Of a DNA stretch of 64,000 nucleotides, positions 1 through 8,194 are shown piece after piece. Source of the stretch: Armatimonas rosea (GTDB lineage: Bacteria; Armatimonadota; Armatimonadia; Armatimonadales; Armatimonadaceae); contig NZ_JACHGW010000002.1 of assembly GCF_014202505.1 (NCBI RefSeq), positions 62,001 through 126,000 on the forward strand. Reading direction: 5' to 3'. Positions within the stretch are counted from its first letter, which is position 1. The number at the start of each line of letters is the position of its first letter. The translations under genes and the position numbers were made by a program. The notes below the pieces were generated by a model. It did not search any database. It had not been told where the DNA came from and saw only the letters and a program-made list of their open reading frames with translations.

Positions 1-76
1 ACACCCACTTTGGTAGCTTTGAAATCATGCTCCCTCAGTATAGGCAATTTTTGAGTACAGGGTTGGAGGAGCTTGC

Positions 77-658
77 TCAGATGCCGGCACACTCGGGAGC
101 GAAGCCGACTAGGACGGGGAGTGCCTCGGGGAGGTACTCGGGAGCAAGCAGGTAGGCCGTGAGGCGGACGTGGCCTTCCAAGACCGTCAGAGGCGAGCGG
201 GGGGAGGCGGCGACAAGGATTAGCTCGGGAAAGTGCGCTCCGGCACGTAGGGCCTGTGCCGCCTTGAGGAAGCCCGCGTTACTGACACCAAATACCTCTT
301 CACCCGATCGAATCGCCTCCGCCGCGACACGGGGAAGGCGTGTGTGGCGGGAGAGCTCGTTCCAGTAGGAGTAGTCCATGTAGCGCACCATGGCCACCTC
401 AGTGGGGGGTAGCGTTGCTCGGTACCACTGCACGTGCTCCGGGAGATCGTCGAAGAGATAGGCGCGATAGCCTGCCAGGACCCGACGGCGGAGGGCACAT
501 TCGGTTGGGCTTGTGGTATCTGGGCTCTCGACCACCGACCGGCTCGCACCCTCGCGCTCGAGCTGGGCCTCGACCTGCGTGCCGAACCGCCCCGTCAGCT
601 CCGCGCGGAGATAGAGCGCGATCATCTCGTCGAAGGAAGCGGTACTGACTAGCTGCAT
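77..658 (-). CDS. Hypothetical protein, 193 aa
   Basis: I do not recognise this protein. It has no signal peptide or membrane segment and is moderately acidic. Around residues 160-165 the string LEGHVR followed by a hydrophobic stretch faintly recalls the E-G-H-x-R signature of ParB/sulfiredoxin-like folds, but the rest does not support that assignment. It starts with ATG only 15 bases after the stop of the large membrane protein upstream on the same strand, so the two are probably co-transcribed. No clear ribosome binding site precedes the ATG. Confidence 0.6.
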   Translation of the reverse strand: MQLVSTASFDEMIALYLRAELTGRFGTQVEAQLEREGASRSVVESPDTTSPTECALRRRVLAGYRAYLFDDLPEHVQWYRATLPPTEVAMVRYMDYSYWNELSRHTRLPRVAAEAIRSGEEVFGVSNAGFLKAAQALRAGAHFPELILVAASPRSPLTVLEGHVRLTAYLLAPEYLPEALPVLVGFAPECAGI

Positions 659-673
659 ATTGTTGTGTACCGT

Positions 674-2578
674 TTAGTTCGGGAAAGTACGGTAGATCTC
701 CGCGCCCAGCCCCAGCCCGACCAGGGACCAGAACGCGCCCGTGACAAAGTCGCCGAGGATGAGGCCGAGGAAGAAGGGGAGCGCGGTGCGGTAGAGCTTG
801 ATGCCGCCGTAGCGCAGGACGCTGGCTTTTAAGATCCAGGCGATGAACAAGTCCAGCCAGAAGAGCTCGTTGGCCCAGGTGAGGTTGAGGACATAGGCCG
901 CGGGCGAGAGCGGGAAGCCGACAAAGCGCGTGCGCAAATAGCCTAAGAGCAGGGTCATGCCCGCGCCGAAGAGTGCGCCCAGCCAGGCGTGGGAGTCTGG
1001 GGGGCGCGGCTGCGAGACCCAGCCCGCGAGGCGCGCCCACGGGGAGCTGCTGGCGAGCAAGCGGTAGGGGTTGACATTGGCGGTGCCCGCGCCGTTGACA
1101 TGGTAGAACTGCATGTCCCAGAGCAGGGCGCTGGTGATCGCAACCGCGAGCGCGAGCAGGCAGGCGAGGGCAAAGGGGCGCAGGCGGGCGGCGGAGCGCT
1201 GCATCCCCACAAAGCCTTGGAGCGCCTGCGGCAGGAGCCCCGCGCGGTAGTCCAGGTTGAACCAGGAGAGGGTCGCCAGGTGGGAGAGATCGGTGGGGGA
1301 GAGGGCTGCGGTCCCGGCGAGGGTGGTGATCATGCTCTGTGGGTCCACCCAGTTCAGCAGCGGCGAGAGCACCGCAGTCTCGGCGCTGAGGCGGGCGAGG
1401 GTGAGCTGGAGGAGAATGTAGATCGTCAGCAAGACCAGCGGGAGCCACCAGGGCGCACCGGCAAGCACGAGCATCACCCAGATCGCCAGGAAACCGACCA
1501 CGGCTCCCGTCAGTGCGACCCGGGCGCCGGGCTGCTGGGGGAGAGTGGCGAAGTAGCGCCGGGCGGCGAAGAGCGCCGCGAGACACACCACGAGCCAGGC
1601 ACCCCAGGCCTGAAACTGGATAAAGGGGAACTGGTCGGGGTGCTCGTTTTGGGTGTCCGTGCCCAAATCCCGCCAGTTTTGGGTGACACCCCAGAAGTTG
1701 AGGAGCTTCTTGCCCAGATGAAACACCCAGAGCGAGAAGAGCATGTCGGCGTTGATGAGGAACCCAAAGCCGATCCCCGACGGATGGATCAGGGCGACCA
1801 CCATCCCAAACCCACTGTAGGGCGGGGCGTTGAGCGCCATGAGATCGACGGGCTTGTTGAACGGCAGCGACGGCAAGCTGGGGTACATGCCGGCCAAGGT
1901 GTTGAGGGTGTAGAAGAACGCTGGGATGCCAAACCCCGCCCAGAACAGCTTGTTCCGAAAGAGGGGAATACCCTCGCGGCAGAGCTCCAGCGGGAGCGCG
2001 ACCACGGGAAACGTCAGGTGCTCCTGATCGGCCCAGCGCTGGCGCAAGAGATAGGCCAGGCATAGTAGGGTCGAGAAGAGCAAGAACAAAAACACGCCCC
2101 AGAACACCAGCGCCGGTGCCCAAGCGGTGAGCGTCTCGGGCGTGAAGAAGCTGGTGTGCCCCTCGTAGAAGGCCTTGAGCCGCGCCGGGTCGCGCGGGCC
2201 GAGGAGGTTTGCCGGTAGGTACGGGAAGAACTTCTCCCAGCCGCGCTCGGGGCCGTAGCGCCAGGCATTGACCAGAAAGGGCGTGAAAAAGCCCAGGTTG
2301 CCGATGCCCGCCACCGACGAGCTGAGCGAGAGGAGGACATAGACCGCAAAGAGCTCCGCCGGGCGCAGAGCCGCTCGGGGGGCGAGCCGTCGCACCAGCG
2401 CGTTGCCGAGACTCAGCAGAAAGAGCAGAAATGCCACCCCGATAAACAGAGTCGTGATCGTGATCTCGGTGACCTTGGTGCGCATCTCCGAGTTGGCGAT
2501 CCAGCCCGTGTTGAGCACGATCAGCGGCAAGGCCAGCCCCAGTGTTCGCCCCCACCGCACCGCTGCCTTGTCTGTCAT
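674..2578 (-). CDS. DUF6785/DUF6784-like polytopic membrane protein
   Basis: This 634-residue integral membrane protein has roughly 12-14 hydrophobic segments spread over its length. The first segment (residues 14-28) is followed by a second (40-57), and loops contain many Trp and aromatic residues. The pattern (an N-terminal run ending in LFAVYVLLSL, a central conserved stretch FGMVVALIHPSGIGFGF, and a C-terminal SWFNLDYRAGLLPQ block) matches large membrane proteins of Armatimonadota and Planctomycetes classed as DUF6785/DUF6784, which are distantly like oligopeptide transporters. The substrate is unknown. It is probably first in a two-gene unit with the downstream hypothetical gene. Confidence 0.75.
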   Translation of the reverse strand: MTDKAAVRWGRTLGLALPLIVLNTGWIANSEMRTKVTEITITTLFIGVAFLLFLLSLGNALVRRLAPRAALRPAELFAVYVLLSLSSSVAGIGNLGFFTPFLVNAWRYGPERGWEKFFPYLPANLLGPRDPARLKAFYEGHTSFFTPETLTAWAPALVFWGVFLFLLFSTLLCLAYLLRQRWADQEHLTFPVVALPLELCREGIPLFRNKLFWAGFGIPAFFYTLNTLAGMYPSLPSLPFNKPVDLMALNAPPYSGFGMVVALIHPSGIGFGFLINADMLFSLWVFHLGKKLLNFWGVTQNWRDLGTDTQNEHPDQFPFIQFQAWGAWLVVCLAALFAARRYFATLPQQPGARVALTGAVVGFLAIWVMLVLAGAPWWLPLVLLTIYILLQLTLARLSAETAVLSPLLNWVDPQSMITTLAGTAALSPTDLSHLATLSWFNLDYRAGLLPQALQGFVGMQRSAARLRPFALACLLALAVAITSALLWDMQFYHVNGAGTANVNPYRLLASSSPWARLAGWVSQPRPPDSHAWLGALFGAGMTLLLGYLRTRFVGFPLSPAAYVLNLTWANELFWLDLFIAWILKASVLRYGGIKLYRTALPFFLGLILGDFVTGAFWSLVGLGLGAEIYRTFPN

Positions 2579-2591
2579 CGTGGCGTATTTT

Positions 2592-2618
2592 ACCCCTAAC
2601 CCCCGCTCGGCGGGGGCA
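2592..2618. repeat. Short GC hairpin repeat
   Basis: A perfect 7-bp stem with a 3-base loop (CCCCCGC-tcg-GCGGGGG, 2600-2616) lies between the divergent membrane-protein and prmC genes. Its flank (CCCTAACCCCCGC) recurs almost identically at 19072-19097, so this is one copy of a dispersed repeat rather than a terminator. Confidence 0.5.
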
Positions 2619-2726
2619 CATGGAGCGCATGGACGGTAAACGTCCTGCTATGGGGCGCGTTCGCGCCGCCTCCCTCGTCCCTCGGTCGGGATTTCATCGT
2701 GTGCTGTAGAGCGATACACTGCCGGT

Positions 2727-3770
2727 GTGACGCTCTCTCTCTTTCTTGCAAGTGCCACCCAGCGCCTCGCCGATGCGGGCATTCCCGCTGCGGAGGCCCG
2801 CACCGAGGCTCGGATTCTGGTGCAACACGCCCTCGGTCTCACCCGCGAGCAGCTGATCTTGCGCTCGGATTCCCCCGTGGATGGGGGCCAGGGGGCACTT
2901 CTGGAGCCGCTTCTAATCCGCCGTGCAAACCGCGAGCCGCTGGCCTATATCCTTGGGGAGCGCGGGTTCTACGGCCTGAGCTTTCAGGTCACCCCCGCCG
3001 TGCTCATCCCCCGCCCGGAGACGGAGCATTTGCTGGAAGCTGTGCTTGCGTTTTCGCCTCCCCCGGCCGCTCTACCTCCCCCGGCCGCTCTACCTCCCCC
3101 GGCCGCTCTACCTCCCCCGGCTCGCTTAGGCTCGCCACCCCCTCCGGCTTCGCGAAGGGGGGCGGCATCCCCTCCATCCCCCCCTTCGCAGCGAGGAACG
3201 AGCGATCAGCCGGAGGGGGGGACCGAGTGGTGCGAGGTCGGGGGAGGTAAAAAGCGCGGGGCTCTCCTGGATATCGGCACGGGCTCGGGGTGCATTGCGG
3301 TGACCCTCGCCAAGCTCTTGCCCGAGGTGCAGGTCTGGGCGACCGATATCTCCGAGGCGGCACTGGACGTAGCCCGGGAGAACGCGGTGCGGCACGGGGT
3401 ATCGGTGGAGTTTCGGCGGGGGGACTTGCTTGCGCCCTTGCCACCGGAGCTCTGCTTTGAGGTGATTGTCAGCAACCCGCCCTATATCGCCCCTGCCGAG
3501 GCACCCACCCTGGAGCCCGAGGTGCGCGACTTCGAGCCGCACACCGCGCTCTTTGACCCGAGTTTGGGGGGCGATGGGCTAACGCTCTACCGCCGACTGG
3601 CGGCCGAGGCACCGGCGCGGCTTGTGGCGGGGGGGCTGCTCGCGGTGGAGGTGGGGCAGGGGCAGGCCGAGGCCGTGGCGCAGCTCTGGCGGGAGGCGGG
3701 GTTGGCAGAGGTCGCGATCACGCTGGATCTGGCGGGGATTGGGCGCGTCGTCTCGGGGAGAAAGCCCTAG
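2727..3770 (+). CDS. prmC: Peptide chain release factor N5-glutamine methyltransferase
   Basis: PrmC methylates the glutamine of the GGQ motif in release factors RF1/RF2 using S-adenosylmethionine. The N-terminal helical domain ends at LIPRPETE (about residue 93-100). The Rossmann methyltransferase domain shows motif I (LDIGTGSG, residues 181-188) and the diagnostic N-P-P-Y at 250-253. At 347 residues it is about 60 longer than usual. The excess is a Pro/Ala/Ser/Gly-rich insertion at residues 111-174 encoded by tandem and palindromic repeats, placed in the linker between the two domains, so the enzyme may still fold. It uses a GTG start and ends 3 bases from the convergent TOBE-domain gene. 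Confidence 0.93.
   Translation: MTLSLFLASATQRLADAGIPAAEARTEARILVQHALGLTREQLILRSDSPVDGGQGALLEPLLIRRANREPLAYILGERGFYGLSFQVTPAVLIPRPETEHLLEAVLAFSPPPAALPPPAALPPPAALPPPARLGSPPPPASRRGAASPPSPPSQRGTSDQPEGGTEWCEVGGGKKRGALLDIGTGSGCIAVTLAKLLPEVQVWATDISEAALDVARENAVRHGVSVEFRRGDLLAPLPPELCFEVIVSNPPYIAPAEAPTLEPEVRDFEPHTALFDPSLGGDGLTLYRRLAAEAPARLVAGGLLAVEVGQGQAEAVAQLWREAGLAEVAITLDLAGIGRVVSGRKP
3057..3110 (+). repeat. 18-bp tandem repeat, three copies, inside prmC
   Basis: The unit CCTCCCCCGGCCGCTCTA occurs three times exactly (3057-3074, 3075-3092, 3093-3110) and starts a fourth time before diverging. It encodes the hexapeptide PPAALP in frame with prmC. It abuts the palindromic element that follows. Confidence 0.9.
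3109..3249. repeat. Palindromic element inserted in prmC
   Basis: The left end (3109-3124, TACCTCCCCCGGCTCG) is complementary to the right end (3233-3249) with one extra base and a mismatch. A nested pair, CCCCCTCCGGCT and AGCCGGAGGGGG, lies inside. The element stays open in the prmC frame. It resembles the GC-rich palindromes found between genes elsewhere in this window. Confidence 0.8.
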
Positions 3771-3773
3771 CGC

Positions 3774-4454
3774 CTAGCTCTTGGCGAGCGAGACATCGAG
3801 CGCCTTGAAGAGCGCGGTCACCTCATCGCCCACCTTGAGCTCGATCTGCTCCGCGGCGGAGGGGATCATCGCGGAGACCACCTGGCCTGCGGGGGTGTCG
3901 ATATAGATAATCACGAGGGTGGAGCTGGAGATGATATTGACCACCTTGCCCCGGATCTGGTTGGGAAAGCTTAGCTTCATAGGGTTCTCTTCTTGGTCGG
4001 TGCGTGCCAGCGAGATGCTGGTCGCCTTGCAGAGCGCCAGGACCTCCGCGCCGGGGACAATGCCCAGCGGCTCGCACTCATCGCTGTCGATCAGGGCGCA
4101 GATCGTGTCCCCCGAGCGGAGCCGCAGGGTGGCAAGCCCGACAACGCCATCGCTCTGGACCTGCTCGACAATTGCCTGGAGCTGGTTGGGGATGCCCATG
4201 CGTGCGGGGCGGATCACCCCGACATGGCCCTCCAGCTCCAGCTCGGTGACGCCATCCAGGGGCAGCCCGACTTTCTTGCACCACGCCACGACCGCCTCCT
4301 TGCTGGGGGCATCCAGGAGCCAGACAATGCGACCCTCTTGCAGGCTGTGGAAGCTGCGGTAGCCCCGCACGACCGGGTCCTGCTGGCCGAGGCGCGCGAT
4401 CTGCTCAATCCGCTCAGGCGTGAAGGCACCCGGCGGCAGGGTGTGGATACTCAT
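3774..4454 (-). CDS. DUF4242-like domain fused to two TOBE (Mop) domains
   Basis: The N-terminal 85 or so residues look like the small DUF4242/SCO4226 family: a ferredoxin-like fold with the ending DAPSKEAVVAWCKKVGLP. Two TOBE/Mop domains follow at about residues 90-155 and 160-225. The second begins MKLSFPNQIRGKVVNI and contains the I/V-rich strand TLVIIYIDTPAG. TOBE/Mop domains bind molybdate or other small oxyanions in ModE, ModC and molbindins. The likely role is cytoplasmic oxyanion storage or sensing. The ATG at 4454 is preferred; an in-frame GTG at 4466 would add four residues. No mod transport genes are nearby. Confidence 0.75.
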   Translation of the reverse strand: MSIHTLPPGAFTPERIEQIARLGQQDPVVRGYRSFHSLQEGRIVWLLDAPSKEAVVAWCKKVGLPLDGVTELELEGHVGVIRPARMGIPNQLQAIVEQVQSDGVVGLATLRLRSGDTICALIDSDECEPLGIVPGAEVLALCKATSISLARTDQEENPMKLSFPNQIRGKVVNIISSSTLVIIYIDTPAGQVVSAMIPSAAEQIELKVGDEVTALFKALDVSLAKS

Positions 4455-4506
4455 AAACAGCGGCACGTCCCATTGTACGCGCTGGCGGTGCGTGGGGTCC
4501 CTGCCT

Positions 4507-5031
4507 TCAGGCGCTCAGGGGGCGCGGGGGCTGAACGGGGCAGTCGGGGTCGTGGGCGCCGGGGAGGTAGCCACAGCTCATCAGAAACTCCCCCACAATC
4601 TCGCCGCCGGTGAAGGCAAAGGTCTTCTTAAAGAGCGCGACCCAGGCGGGCTTCTCTTGGGGATGGTGGGAGTCAAGCCAGCTCTTGAAGCTCCCGTAGC
4701 TTGCCTGAAGCTCCAAGATCTTGCGGGCGTTGGTGACCGCGGCGCGCACCTTGAGCCGGTTGCGGATAATGCCCGGGTCGGCCAGCAAGCGCGCGATGTC
4801 GTCGTCGCCGTAGGCCGCCACTCTCGCGATCTCGAAGCTATCGTAGGCTGCGCGGAAGCCCTCTTGTTTCTTGAGGATCGTCTCCCAGCTCAGCCCTGCC
4901 TGGTTGATCTCCAGCACCAGCCGCTCAAAGAGGGCATCGTCGCTCTCCACCGGGAAGCCGTAGACCTGGTCGTGGTAGTGGACATGGACCGGGTGCGCCT
5001 TGCCGGAGCGGACAAACTCGCAGTAGCTCAT
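4507..5031 (-). CDS. tag: DNA-3-methyladenine glycosylase I
   Basis: Tag excises 3-methyladenine from alkylated DNA to start base-excision repair. The protein is 174 residues and collinear with the family from MSYCEF to the end. The conserved Cys4 and the later His/Cys (HDPDC near the C terminus) fit the structural zinc site. The block LEINQAGLSWETILKK carries the conserved Glu and Trp of the base-binding pocket. The reading frame is open for another 54 codons upstream, but that stretch encodes only Arg/Pro/Ser-rich sequence and overlaps the neighbouring lipoprotein gene, so the ATG at 5031 is chosen. Confidence 0.92.
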   Translation of the reverse strand: MSYCEFVRSGKAHPVHVHYHDQVYGFPVESDDALFERLVLEINQAGLSWETILKKQEGFRAAYDSFEIARVAAYGDDDIARLLADPGIIRNRLKVRAAVTNARKILELQASYGSFKSWLDSHHPQEKPAWVALFKKTFAFTGGEIVGEFLMSCGYLPGAHDPDCPVQPPRPLSA

Positions 5032-5047
5032 AGAGATTCCCCGTGGC

Positions 5048-6562
5048 TCATGCCGATTTTTTATCGGGCTCGGTGGTCTTCTTCTCGGGCTCGGTCGCTT
5101 TCTTTTCCGGCTCCGCGGCTTTTTTCTCTGGCTCGGGCTTGGGGAGCGGGGCGACCAGGGAGAGCTTGGTTGCCGCAAGGCGACCGTCGCCATCGAGCAG
5201 GCCCACGGCGCTGGCGGACTTCTCCTTGAGCGCGCTCAGGAACGCCTCGCGGGTGAGGGAGCCGCCCTTTTCATCGAGGTAGAGAGTCGCCTCGGTGGTG
5301 GTGAGGGGCAGGGGTTTCTCGCTGGGGGCGAAGCCATCCCACTCGGTGGGCTGGGCCAGGGTGAGCGCTCCGGTCTTGGGCTCCGCGGTTACCGTGCCCG
5401 TGGCCATTGCCTCGCGCAGGCTCTTGCCCAGTAGCCAGGCGCGGCGCACGGAGAGCGCGCCGGTGGCGGGCTCGTAGCTCCCCTCGATACGGACACGGGT
5501 GCCGGACTGGGAGAGTGCGGTCAGGAACGCCTCCGCGCTGATCGGAAGCCCGCCTCGTCCCCGGAGAACCGCCTTGTCGGCAAGTGTGGCGGAGACCGCC
5601 AGGTGGGTGGGCAAGATCCCCGTGGCGCGGCTCAGGCTCAGGGTGAAGGTGCCGAGCTTGCTGTCCACACTGCCCGGTGTCCCCTCCAGCGAGGCGTCCT
5701 CGGGGCGGCCCAGGGTCAGGCGGCTGGCGGTGAGAGTCTTACCATCGGCGGAGAGAGCTCCCTCGACCAAGGCTGGGGCACCGTCGCTGAGCTTGGGGCG
5801 GCCACTGCCATCGGCGTTGGCGAGCTGGGCGCTCTCCAGGGCGAGGGCAAGCCGTCCGCCGTTGGGCAGGAGGAGGGTTGTCCCCTTGAGCTGGCCCGCG
5901 ACTGTCACCGGGAGCGCAGTCTTGGGAGCCTCCCCGAGGCTGAGCTCTAGCCCGGCCTTGCCCGCGTTCGGGACAAACTTGGTCAGATCGACCGCCAGCG
6001 CCAGGGCACCGCTCTCAAAGGGCTTGCCCAGGGTCAGGGTTGCGACCGCGCGGCCATCGGCATCTTTGGGTAGTGCGGGGAGCAGGGAGATGGTCTCCAC
6101 CGCGCTCTGGTCGGGCTTGCTGGCCTGGACCGCGGGGCCCAGAGTCACCCGAATCCGGTTCAGGCCCGGCAGGGAGCTGAGCGCCGCTCCCGCACCGGGA
6201 AGCACGCCCGGCTGGGTCAGGTCCAGGAGAAAGCCTTCGCCGCTGGAGAAGAGAGTGATGGGCTTGTTGTCCAGCCCAACTCCCTCCACTTTGTAGACAC
6301 TCGCCCAGACATGGCCCCAGGTGGGCTGCGCGGCATCGGTGCCGGTCACAAACACCCCGACCGGCGTGAAGGGCGCACTGGCCGCGGTGGGCTCGGCAGG
6401 ATCGACCGCACTGGCGCTTCCGCTCCCGAGCCCGGCCGCGGCGCGGTTTGCCGCAGAGCCGCCCGCCGGGGAGCCGCTGTCCGTGGCCGTCCCGGAGCCA
6501 CCACAGCCCGTGAGGGAGAGCAACAACGCGAGGGGCACGAGGGCCAGTGTAGGTCGTTTCAT
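5048..6562 (-). CDS. DUF5666-type repeat lipoprotein
   Basis: This 504-residue protein begins with a lipoprotein signal peptide (LLLSLTGC, lipid Cys at residue 20) and a Ser/Gly/Ala-rich linker. It then carries repeated beta-rich modules of the type '...GTV..........L...G..V.L.....' that resemble DUF5666 domains (modules near residues 225-300, 300-365 and 390-470). The C-terminal 40 residues are a charged tail of four EPEKK(A/T)-type repeats. It is probably anchored in a membrane facing the periplasm or surface. It ends 16 bases upstream of the tag start. Function unknown. Confidence 0.75.
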   Translation of the reverse strand: MKRPTLALVPLALLLSLTGCGGSGTATDSGSPAGGSAANRAAAGLGSGSASAVDPAEPTAASAPFTPVGVFVTGTDAAQPTWGHVWASVYKVEGVGLDNKPITLFSSGEGFLLDLTQPGVLPGAGAALSSLPGLNRIRVTLGPAVQASKPDQSAVETISLLPALPKDADGRAVATLTLGKPFESGALALAVDLTKFVPNAGKAGLELSLGEAPKTALPVTVAGQLKGTTLLLPNGGRLALALESAQLANADGSGRPKLSDGAPALVEGALSADGKTLTASRLTLGRPEDASLEGTPGSVDSKLGTFTLSLSRATGILPTHLAVSATLADKAVLRGRGGLPISAEAFLTALSQSGTRVRIEGSYEPATGALSVRRAWLLGKSLREAMATGTVTAEPKTGALTLAQPTEWDGFAPSEKPLPLTTTEATLYLDEKGGSLTREAFLSALKEKSASAVGLLDGDGRLAATKLSLVAPLPKPEPEKKAAEPEKKATEPEKKTTEPDKKSA

Positions 6563-6615
6563 AACACTATTATTGACCGGCTGACCCAGATCTCCTTCAT
6601 TTTGTTTTCGGGAGG

Positions 6616-6939
6616 CTAGCTGCTCTCTCGCTCAAAGCCGCAGAACCAGGAGCCGCGCGTGTGGAGCTGCCCCGACTGGCCCGCATGGACTTCCTTGTAG
6701 AGGCTCTCCGACACCGCGAAGTTACGGTGGGAGCCATCGGCGAGGGCGAAGACCAGCACGTGGCGCTGGTCGGGGTCCCAGCCACTCCCCGGCTCGTGGA
6801 CCAGGGCTTTCTCGATAATCGTGGCGGGCTCGGTGTACTCGGTTTGGTGGCGGTTGAGAGACCAGAGGCGCAGGGCCTGCGCCGCCCAGAGCGCTAGGCT
6901 GCCCCCCAGAACCGCGATAACGATAAGCTCTGTGGACAT
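6616..6939 (-). CDS. Small membrane-anchored protein, DUF2500-like
   Basis: This 107-residue protein has one N-terminal transmembrane helix (residues 5-25) followed by a soluble beta-rich domain. The pattern VLVFALADGSHRNFAVSESLYKEV...GQSGQLHTRGSWFCGFE fits the DUF2500 family (E. coli YhhM type), whose role is unknown. The ATG at 6939 is chosen because the hydrophobic segment starts directly after it. It lies in the gap between the lipoprotein gene and the DUF1537-like gene on the same strand. Confidence 0.7.
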   Translation of the reverse strand: MSTELIVIAVLGGSLALWAAQALRLWSLNRHQTEYTEPATIIEKALVHEPGSGWDPDQRHVLVFALADGSHRNFAVSESLYKEVHAGQSGQLHTRGSWFCGFERESS

Positions 6940-6997
6940 GCTCTGATGGTGCCCGGACATCGGGCGGTGTACCTCCCCCAAATGGCGGATTCTGCCT

Positions 6998-8128
6998 CTA
7001 GGCGCGTGGGCTCTGGCGGAGGCGGCCCAAGAACGCGGGATCGGCGGGCGGTGTGGCGCTGACCACGACTTCTTTGCCTGCGAAGGGCCCCCCGATAAGC
7101 CGGCAGAGGGGCGCTCCCGGCTCCAGAGCCGCGACCCACTCCAGCCCCTCGACCGCGAGCTCCGTGGCGATAGCGCGCAGGAGCTCCTGGCCATAGACCA
7201 CGAGGCGTGCGGTGCTCTGCTGCTCCAAGATGCCGCGCAGGGCATGTGCCAGCTCCTCGGGGATGGGGGCGGGGCTACCGGCGTAGAGAATCCCACTATG
7301 CCCGACCGAGAGGGCGCCTTGGAGCACCTTGACGGCGCGTGCTGCCTCACGGAACGTATGGCAGAAGAAGCCCTGGGTGCGTGCCCAGGTGAGCTGAGGG
7401 TCGAGCTCTCTCAGGTCTACGCCACTGACCACGAGGAGCTGGCGGGCAGGCTCGGAGTGGGGCGTGGTCACGTGCTCCGGGAGGAGCTTGGCTGCCCGCC
7501 AGCCCGCCAGGAGGGTGTGCTCCACCGCCACGGAGCCCGCCACGAGCGGCGGCTTCTGCTCCCAGAGCAGTGTCCCCAGCAGCGCGGTGTGTCTCTCCGT
7601 GAGGGAATCCATAAAGACGACACTGGGCTCGGGGTCGGCCTGGATAGTCCGAAGACGTGCCCGGACGGCATCCATACCGGTCTCCAAGTACAGACAGCTG
7701 AGGTCGTAGAGCGAGAAGCGCGGGGTCTGCTCGTGCAGGGCGACCGCGAGGTCGGGCTCCTGTCGGGCGATCGCCCAGAGCGCCTCGCGGTAGAGCTGGT
7801 GATGCAGGCCGCGAAATGCGACAAAGTGCCCCAGCGCGGGTGCGCCAAAGAGAATCGGGACGGCGCGGGGGCTGCCAAGCTGCTCTGTGGCATGCTCTAG
7901 GATCGCCCCGAGGGTGCGGGGGGAGGCGAGCGCATGGATAAGCGAGGGCCTAAGTGGCGGGAGCGCGGCGGGGGAGTCGGCCCAGAGCCCGAGAGCCTCT
8001 AGGTCTGCGGGAAGACTTGTGGGTGGGCTGAGGCAGAGCTGTGCTCTGACCCCAGCACGGGCGAGGAGCTCCAGAGTGGTCAGGAGCTCGGAAAGCTCAG
8101 AGGTATAGAACGCAAGTCGCAGGCTCAT
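6998..8128 (-). CDS. Degenerate four-carbon acid sugar kinase (DUF1537)-like protein
   Basis: The order of conserved blocks follows the DUF1537 (OtnK/DtnK) kinases: VPILFGAPALGHFVAF, then a Ser/Thr-rich block, FMDSLTERH, VAGSVAVEH, LLVVSGVDL and PGAPLCRL near the C terminus. The family phosphorylates four-carbon sugar acids such as threonate. Two nucleotide-binding signatures are missing: where GGDTS is expected the protein has VYGQELL, and where KGGQVG is expected it has VVSATPPAD. At 376 residues it is shorter than most members. It may be catalytically dead or have another substrate. It stands alone, without an isomerase or aldolase partner. Confidence 0.65.
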   Translation of the reverse strand: MSLRLAFYTSELSELLTTLELLARAGVRAQLCLSPPTSLPADLEALGLWADSPAALPPLRPSLIHALASPRTLGAILEHATEQLGSPRAVPILFGAPALGHFVAFRGLHHQLYREALWAIARQEPDLAVALHEQTPRFSLYDLSCLYLETGMDAVRARLRTIQADPEPSVVFMDSLTERHTALLGTLLWEQKPPLVAGSVAVEHTLLAGWRAAKLLPEHVTTPHSEPARQLLVVSGVDLRELDPQLTWARTQGFFCHTFREAARAVKVLQGALSVGHSGILYAGSPAPIPEELAHALRGILEQQSTARLVVYGQELLRAIATELAVEGLEWVAALEPGAPLCRLIGGPFAGKEVVVSATPPADPAFLGRLRQSPRA

Positions 8129-8141
8129 GTCCTATTGTAGC

Positions 8142-8176
8142 AAAGACGGCGCAGAGCACTGCTCTGCGCCGTCTTT
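8142..8176 (-). terminator. Strong hairpin terminator
   Basis: A perfect 17-bp inverted repeat (8142-8158 with 8160-8176) lies between the small lipoprotein gene and the DUF1537-like gene. Read on the minus strand it ends in TTT. It should terminate transcription from the pseudopilin-lipoprotein pair. Confidence 0.75.
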
Positions 8177-8194
8177 GTGGAGACCAGAGACGCG

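Noticed and set aside
1-155. Possible 3' end of a plus-strand gene (one frame reads a protein-like stretch to a stop at 153-155)
   Set aside because: It would overlap the convergent hypothetical gene by almost 80 bases and is too short to judge; bases 1-76 hold no feature I can support.
399-2630. A 743-codon open frame on the minus strand over the DUF6785-like gene
   Set aside because: It lies in another frame of the same strand, is Arg/Pro/Gly/Ala-rich with no recognisable domain, and runs through two genes that do have family features. It is a by-product of high GC.
3057-3110. CRISPR array suggested by 18-bp direct repeats
   Set aside because: The copies are directly adjacent without spacers and lie inside prmC; no cas genes are present. 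The same holds for the 15-bp repeats at 25780-25824.
5032-5193. N-terminal extension of Tag (54 codons)
   Set aside because: It is low-complexity Arg/Pro/Ser sequence overlapping the lipoprotein gene; Tag homologues start at the MSYCEF methionine.
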